Shown in pieces: positions 60,243 to 64,000 of a stretch of DNA of 64,000 nt. Source of the stretch: a candidate division FCPU426 bacterium (lineage in GTDB: Bacteria > Oederibacteriota > Muellerivitia > Muellerivitales > DAHXKG01); assembly GCA_027366525.1 (NCBI GenBank), contig DAHXKG010000006.1, forward strand, positions 105,017 to 169,016. The letters are read 5' to 3'. Numbering within the stretch: position 1 is the stretch's first letter; every line of letters starts with the position of its first letter. The notes under the pieces are model-generated. The model did not search any database and had not been told where the DNA came from. It saw only the letters and a program-made list of their open reading frames with translations. Position numbers and translations under genes: made by a program.

Positions 60243-61946
60243 TTAGTTTTTCAAAACAAATCGTTTTATTTTCTCAACAATTTTGTAAGGGTTTGTAATT
60301 TTGATATAAAAATAATAAACGCCATTAGGAGCCAGTTGACCATTGCTCTCATAGAGATTCCAGACGAGAAAGCCTTGACCAGTCATGGGCAGTTGAGCTT
60401 CAAAAACTTTTATGAATGCATTGGTATAGATAACCCATTCAATAGTCGAGGGGCAAGAAACATTGATGATGGTTGCAATGGGAATGCGATGAGAAGGGTT
60501 GGGGTAAATTTTTGAAATTGTTAAGGCAACCGTAGGCGTCGGTGTTGCGGTTGAGGTAGGAGTTGGTGTTACAGTTGCAGTAGGGGTTTGCGTTGGTGTA
60601 AAAACAGAAGCATGATTTGAAATGGTGGAAGTAGTGGGTTTGGGTGATAGAGCGGACTTTACTAGAGTCAAAGGGTGCGGCAAGCGTAAATGTGGATGGG
60701 GTGTAAGTGTTGGAGTCGGCGTAATAATAAGAGACGCGAGAGGTTGAGATTTAGATATTGGCTGAGATGTGCGCACTGGAGTCAATGTCGGAATAACCGT
60801 TGGAGTGATAAGATGAATTGCCGTTGGTGAGAGTGTTGGTGTCGAGATGTTGCAAGGGCAAGGATTTTTAAAAAGACCAGATTGAACTAGAAGCGAAATA
60901 ATTTGTAAAGCTTGGGAGTTACACCCGCGTGAATGTGCTTTTAAGAGATCCTGATATTCTGTATCTAACCAAGAACGGTCTTGCGGTTGAATCATCGCGG
61001 CATCTCCAATCAGCCCTTCAAACTGGGGTGCGTATGTAAAGGATAGTTGTTCTCCCGTTAAGTAGTTATAGTTGTTGCCAATAGAAGAAGGAACAGGATT
61101 GTTTTTGATAAAATTATTAACGATTTTTTTGCAAAATTTCATAGCAGTCACATTTCCATTCCATAAATAGTTAAGCCCTAATCTCCAAGGGGTGAGATAG
61201 GCCCGGTATCTATAGTTGCCAAAATAATGTTTCCCCGTGATTGGTTTAATCCAATCTGGTGGAAGGGCATAGTTGTGATACCAGAAATTTAATTGGTGGT
61301 ATAATTTGGACTCTAGAGTTAACCAAGTTAAATTGTGAGTGAAGCAGGCAAAGACCGGGAAGTATCCGACGGCAAAGTATCCGGGTGAAATCGGATTATT
61401 ATCCTCGCTTGAAAAATCACTAGGTTTGAGTCCATAGATGTTTGTATCATAGCGAAGGATGTTTTTTAAGTAAAAACGAGCGTCATTTCCAAAATGATAT
61501 TGAGGCCATCGATGGTTGGCCTCAATAAGTGCGAGAGCAATATCCAGATCTCCATCAGTGGCAGAGTGTGTTTCAAGTTTTGATGAACAACTGGTTTGCC
61601 AATTCATTAGACCGTTTGAATCAAGATGGTGATATACAAAATTCCAAAGTTTTTGCATGATTTGAGGTCCATGGATATTGGCTGCTGAGTAAGCAGTTAT
61701 GATCATCCCGTATCCCATTTCTTCAGAATAAGTAAAATGGCCTAGGGCTTTCGATTGAATGCGCAGTTCGGTAGGAGAACAATCATTTATAAAGTAGGTC
61801 GTTTTGAATTTGTGAAACAAAGCTTGTATTTTAGGGATATTAATGTGATTAGGAAGAATTCCAAAAGAATAGCCCTGAGCCTCTTTAATAGAATTTAGGG
61901 ATATAAAAAATAGAAGAAAAAAAATAATTTTCAAATTGATCTTCAT
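60243..61946 (-). CDS. Secreted glycoside hydrolase family 8 enzyme with Thr-Pro linker and FlgD-like C-terminal domain
   Basis: A 567-aa secreted protein. Signal peptide about 1-24. The GH8 (alpha/alpha)6 domain spans about 30-365: catalytic glutamate E75 in TYSEEMGYGM and the conserved SATDGDLDIALALIEA with D131. Residues 368-470 are a low-complexity linker of TPT/TPTPT units. The last 90 residues (KIYPNPSHRIPIATI, then GFLVWNLYESNGQLAPNGVYYFYI) match FlgD-type Ig domains often used as C-terminal sorting or attachment modules. It likely cleaves beta-1,4-glucan, chitosan or xylan; the substrate is not fixed by motif. Confidence 0.83.
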   Translation of the reverse strand: MKINLKIIFFLLFFISLNSIKEAQGYSFGILPNHINIPKIQALFHKFKTTYFINDCSPTELRIQSKALGHFTYSEEMGYGMIITAYSAANIHGPQIMQKLWNFVYHHLDSNGLMNWQTSCSSKLETHSATDGDLDIALALIEANHRWPQYHFGNDARFYLKNILRYDTNIYGLKPSDFSSEDNNPISPGYFAVGYFPVFACFTHNLTWLTLESKLYHQLNFWYHNYALPPDWIKPITGKHYFGNYRYRAYLTPWRLGLNYLWNGNVTAMKFCKKIVNNFIKNNPVPSSIGNNYNYLTGEQLSFTYAPQFEGLIGDAAMIQPQDRSWLDTEYQDLLKAHSRGCNSQALQIISLLVQSGLFKNPCPCNISTPTLSPTAIHLITPTVIPTLTPVRTSQPISKSQPLASLIITPTPTLTPHPHLRLPHPLTLVKSALSPKPTTSTISNHASVFTPTQTPTATVTPTPTSTATPTPTVALTISKIYPNPSHRIPIATIINVSCPSTIEWVIYTNAFIKVFEAQLPMTGQGFLVWNLYESNGQLAPNGVYYFYIKITNPYKIVEKIKRFVLKN

Positions 61947-62156
61947 TTATTAACTTTCATTGAAAGTAAAAAGTAATTTTTAACTATGATTTTTGCATAA
62001 TTAAACTAAAAAAGGTATTATTTCAATATGTATATTTAAAATTTGGTTTAACTTTTTAAAATTTTAGTTTTTTATTTCATATAAATAATAGTAAGATAGG
62101 TTAAAATTAAGTAATTCAATAACTTTTATATCTTATTAATTATTTGGGGGCTTCCG

Positions 62157-62870
62157 TTGAAAAAGATACGTTGGGTTAGTGGGTTGTTAATTTTTTTCCT
62201 TATACCAACATTGCTTCAGGCTCAAAATATACCACCAGCTCCACCCGTGGGCTCTTCTTCAAAGTTGGTGGGTAAAGGAAGTGCTTCTGGGGGAACAGCA
62301 TCCAAATCTGCAGTTGTTGTTCATTCCAAGGTTCGGGTAATTCACAAGGTAAAAAAACGTTGGATAGTTCGAAAAATATATCATCGGTCTAGTTGGCCAC
62401 AACCCAATGTGATTTTTGGAGGATGGATTTTACCGATTGGAACCAATGCGAATTTTCGATTAGCGTGGTCATCTCAAGAAGTTTTAAATTCAATGTTAAG
62501 AAATCAATTTCAACTCTTAAAAGAAAAAGATGATTTTATTTCACATCAATTTCGAGAATTTTATTTTACAAAAAAGAAAACAGACCTAAAAATTCCTATT
62601 TTATTGACCATCAAACATGAACGAGTTTGGTTGCGAGTCGGTCCATCTCAACCGCCGGGTGGGTTAACGTGGAAGGAAGTTCTGAAAATTCGTCATTTGG
62701 ATTTTAGGGCTTTAAATATTTTGCGAAGAGAATTACGCTGGAGATTGCAACCTAGGGATGGAAGTTGGGAAACACCTTTTCAATATCACACAGCACACTC
62801 GCGACGGAGAATTTGGATCACGCGGGTACTTCCAGCCGCACCCGGATCTATCTTGGAAACCAGGGATTGA
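62157..62870 (+). CDS. Exported basic protein, unknown
   Basis: A 237-aa protein with a signal peptide (hydrophobic 7-21, LLQAQ cleavage site), then a Gly/Ser/Ala-rich linker (about 32-53) and an Arg/Lys/Trp-rich domain. TTG start with TTGGGGG six bases upstream. No catalytic motif recognised. The pI must be high, so it may bind cell-wall or surface anionic polymers. It is followed after three bases by a 34-aa single-helix protein. Confidence 0.65.
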   Translation: MKKIRWVSGLLIFFLIPTLLQAQNIPPAPPVGSSSKLVGKGSASGGTASKSAVVVHSKVRVIHKVKKRWIVRKIYHRSSWPQPNVIFGGWILPIGTNANFRLAWSSQEVLNSMLRNQFQLLKEKDDFISHQFREFYFTKKKTDLKIPILLTIKHERVWLRVGPSQPPGGLTWKEVLKIRHLDFRALNILRRELRWRLQPRDGSWETPFQYHTAHSRRRIWITRVLPAAPGSILETRD

Positions 62871-62873
62871 GTT

Positions 62874-62978
62874 ATGTTATCAAAAAATCAATGGGCACTT
62901 ATTTTTTTTGGAATAGGGGGATTGGGTTTTTTAATCGCCCTCATTCGAACTTATCAAAGACTTTCAAAACGAAAATAA
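62874..62978 (+). CDS. 34-aa single-helix membrane protein
   Basis: Short frame beginning MLSKNQWALIFFGIGG with one hydrophobic helix (about 7-23) and a basic tail RTYQRLSKRK, so the C-terminus should be cytoplasmic. It starts three bases after the preceding stop with AGGGATTGAG upstream, which suggests translational coupling. It is below normal gene-calling length; real expression is plausible but unproven. Confidence 0.5.
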   Translation: MLSKNQWALIFFGIGGLGFLIALIRTYQRLSKRK

Positions 62979-63141
62979 GCTATCAATTTACTTTCGCTTT
63001 TTAAAAATTTTTTGTTTGAGAAAGTACAGGACAAAAAAATAAATTGCGAAGTGAAAAGTTTGAAATTGGTTATGTGTCCAAATAACCAGTTGAATCAATA
63101 TCATTAATTAGTTAATTCAATAAACCAAAGGGAGTTTTTCG

Positions 63142-64000
63142 TTGTATTTAAAAAAATTAGAAATTCACGGGTTTAAATCCTTTGCCGATAAAACGGAACT
63201 CTTTTTTGAACCTGGAATTACAGTGGTGGTTGGGCCTAATGGATGTGGAAAAACCAATGTCGCCGATAGCATTCGCTGGGTACTTGGAGAACAGTCGGCC
63301 AAAGGCCTGCGTGCCTCGGAATTACTTGATTTTATATTTAATGGAACGGATGTACGAAAACCCTCGAGCTTAGCTGAAGTAGTGCTGACGCTTTCCAATG
63401 AAGATAAAACCATTCCCTTGGAATTCAATGAAATTTCAATTGCACGGCGAATTTATCGCTCGGGAGAAAGCGAGTACTTGATTAACGGCGTATTAGCCCG
63501 GTTAAAAGATGTGAGAGAACTTTTTATGGGAACCGGGTTGGGGATCAGTTCATATTCTATTTTAGAGCAGGGGAAAATCGATCAGATTTTAAATTCCAAG
63601 CCAGTGGATCGAAGAAATATTTTTGAAGAAGCAGCGGGCATCACTAAATTTCGGGCTCGGAAAACCGAGGCCTTGAGAAAATTGGAATCAACAGAGCAAA
63701 ATTTAATTCGCATTTCGGATGTTGTGTTAGATCTAAAACGTCAAATTAGCTCTCGAGAGAAACAAGCGCGTCAAGCAGAAAAACATCGAGAGTATCGAGA
63801 ACAATTTAATAAAAGACAAATTCAAATTCAATTGGCCAATCTTAAATTAATTGAAAAGCAATTGAGTGAACTTCGAGAAAAAATCAAACATAGTAGAGAA
63901 AAAGTGGGAAAGGTTTCATCTGAAATACACGCTCTGGAAGATGGTGAAAAAAAAATACGTCTGGAATTAGAAACTAAAGAAAATGAAATATCTAAAGTAA
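63142..64000 (+). CDS. smc: SMC chromosome-segregation ATPase (3' end beyond window)
   Basis: N-terminal head and start of the first coiled coil of SMC (condensin). A TTG start follows GGGAG and gives MYLKKLEIHGFKSFADKT, the usual opening. Walker A is GPNGCGKTN with threonine replacing the usual serine (GKSN), then RWVLGEQSAKGLRA. The Q-loop region ISSYSILEQGKIDQIL and FEEAAGITKFRARK are standard. From about residue 190 the sequence is charged coiled coil. The frame is open to the last base, so roughly three-quarters of the protein is missing. Confidence 0.93.
   Translation, partial: MYLKKLEIHGFKSFADKTELFFEPGITVVVGPNGCGKTNVADSIRWVLGEQSAKGLRASELLDFIFNGTDVRKPSSLAEVVLTLSNEDKTIPLEFNEISIARRIYRSGESEYLINGVLARLKDVRELFMGTGLGISSYSILEQGKIDQILNSKPVDRRNIFEEAAGITKFRARKTEALRKLESTEQNLIRISDVVLDLKRQISSREKQARQAEKHREYREQFNKRQIQIQLANLKLIEKQLSELREKIKHSREKVGKVSSEIHALEDGEKKIRLELETKENEISKV

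Overview
The window is AT-rich, almost fully coding chromosomal DNA from a bacterium that looks diderm and uncultured. It carries lipopolysaccharide-type O-antigen ligase/polymerase proteins, a lipoprotein and secreted glycosidases, and standard peptidoglycan and divisome genes. Thr-Pro-rich linkers with an FlgD-like C-terminal domain on a secreted enzyme, TPR-tailed O-antigen ligases and frequent TTG/GTG starts resemble candidate phyla such as Omnitrophota or Elusimicrobiota. That placement is a guess from style; no rRNA gene is present to test it.

Layout. (1) 1-7.9 kb: tail of a division/cell-wall (dcw) cluster, murG-murC-murB-ddl-ftsQ-ftsA-ftsZ, with overlapping or nearly touching genes. 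(2) 7.9-12.4 kb: cell-wall and housekeeping genes: polysaccharide deacetylase, N-acetylmuramoyl-L-alanine amidase, pgeF, a small membrane protein and an OGG1-type DNA glycosylase. (3) 12.5-15.7 kb: a two-component locus in which all three proteins are degenerate to some degree, most strikingly an NtrC-like regulator whose AAA+ motifs are nearly all altered. (4) 15.8-24.9 kb: HU-like protein with a clear terminator, two large membrane proteins for surface polysaccharide, RelA/SpoT, RidA and GMP synthase. (5) 25-36.9 kb: dnaE, a second O-antigen ligase-like TPR protein, a polyamine operon (speD, speE, arginine decarboxylase-like), a diguanylate cyclase, galE and orn. (6) 36.9-50.3 kb: MFS transporter, secreted GH12 glucanase, an NAD-dependent epimerase, clpB, and a minus-strand group ffh / pseudo-transglutaminase lipoprotein / rpe / PASTA protein / rlmN.

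(7) 50.44-55.84 kb is an accessory island between rlmN and hisG. It is bounded by a 44-bp inverted repeat (43/44 identical), which I found by eye. It holds a compact six-gene minus-strand operon: 54-aa zinc-ribbon protein, 79-aa zinc-ribbon/glycine-zipper protein, four-helix membrane protein, two different D12-class adenine methyltransferases, and a PD-(D/E)XK nuclease. Facing it are an IS1595-type transposase and an orphan Cas2/SinR-like protein. This is a restriction-modification system with unexplained membrane/zinc-ribbon partners and is the best candidate for an undescribed system here. (8) 55.84-56.35 kb is decayed DNA. (9) 56.3-64 kb returns to core genes: hisG, a TPR protein, typA, a GH8 glycosidase with Thr-Pro linker, two small envelope proteins and the start of smc, which runs off the window.

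No tRNA, rRNA, CRISPR array or replication origin was seen. Gene ends are as reliable as the reading frame; many starts are TTG or GTG and were chosen by ribosome-binding site and family alignment.
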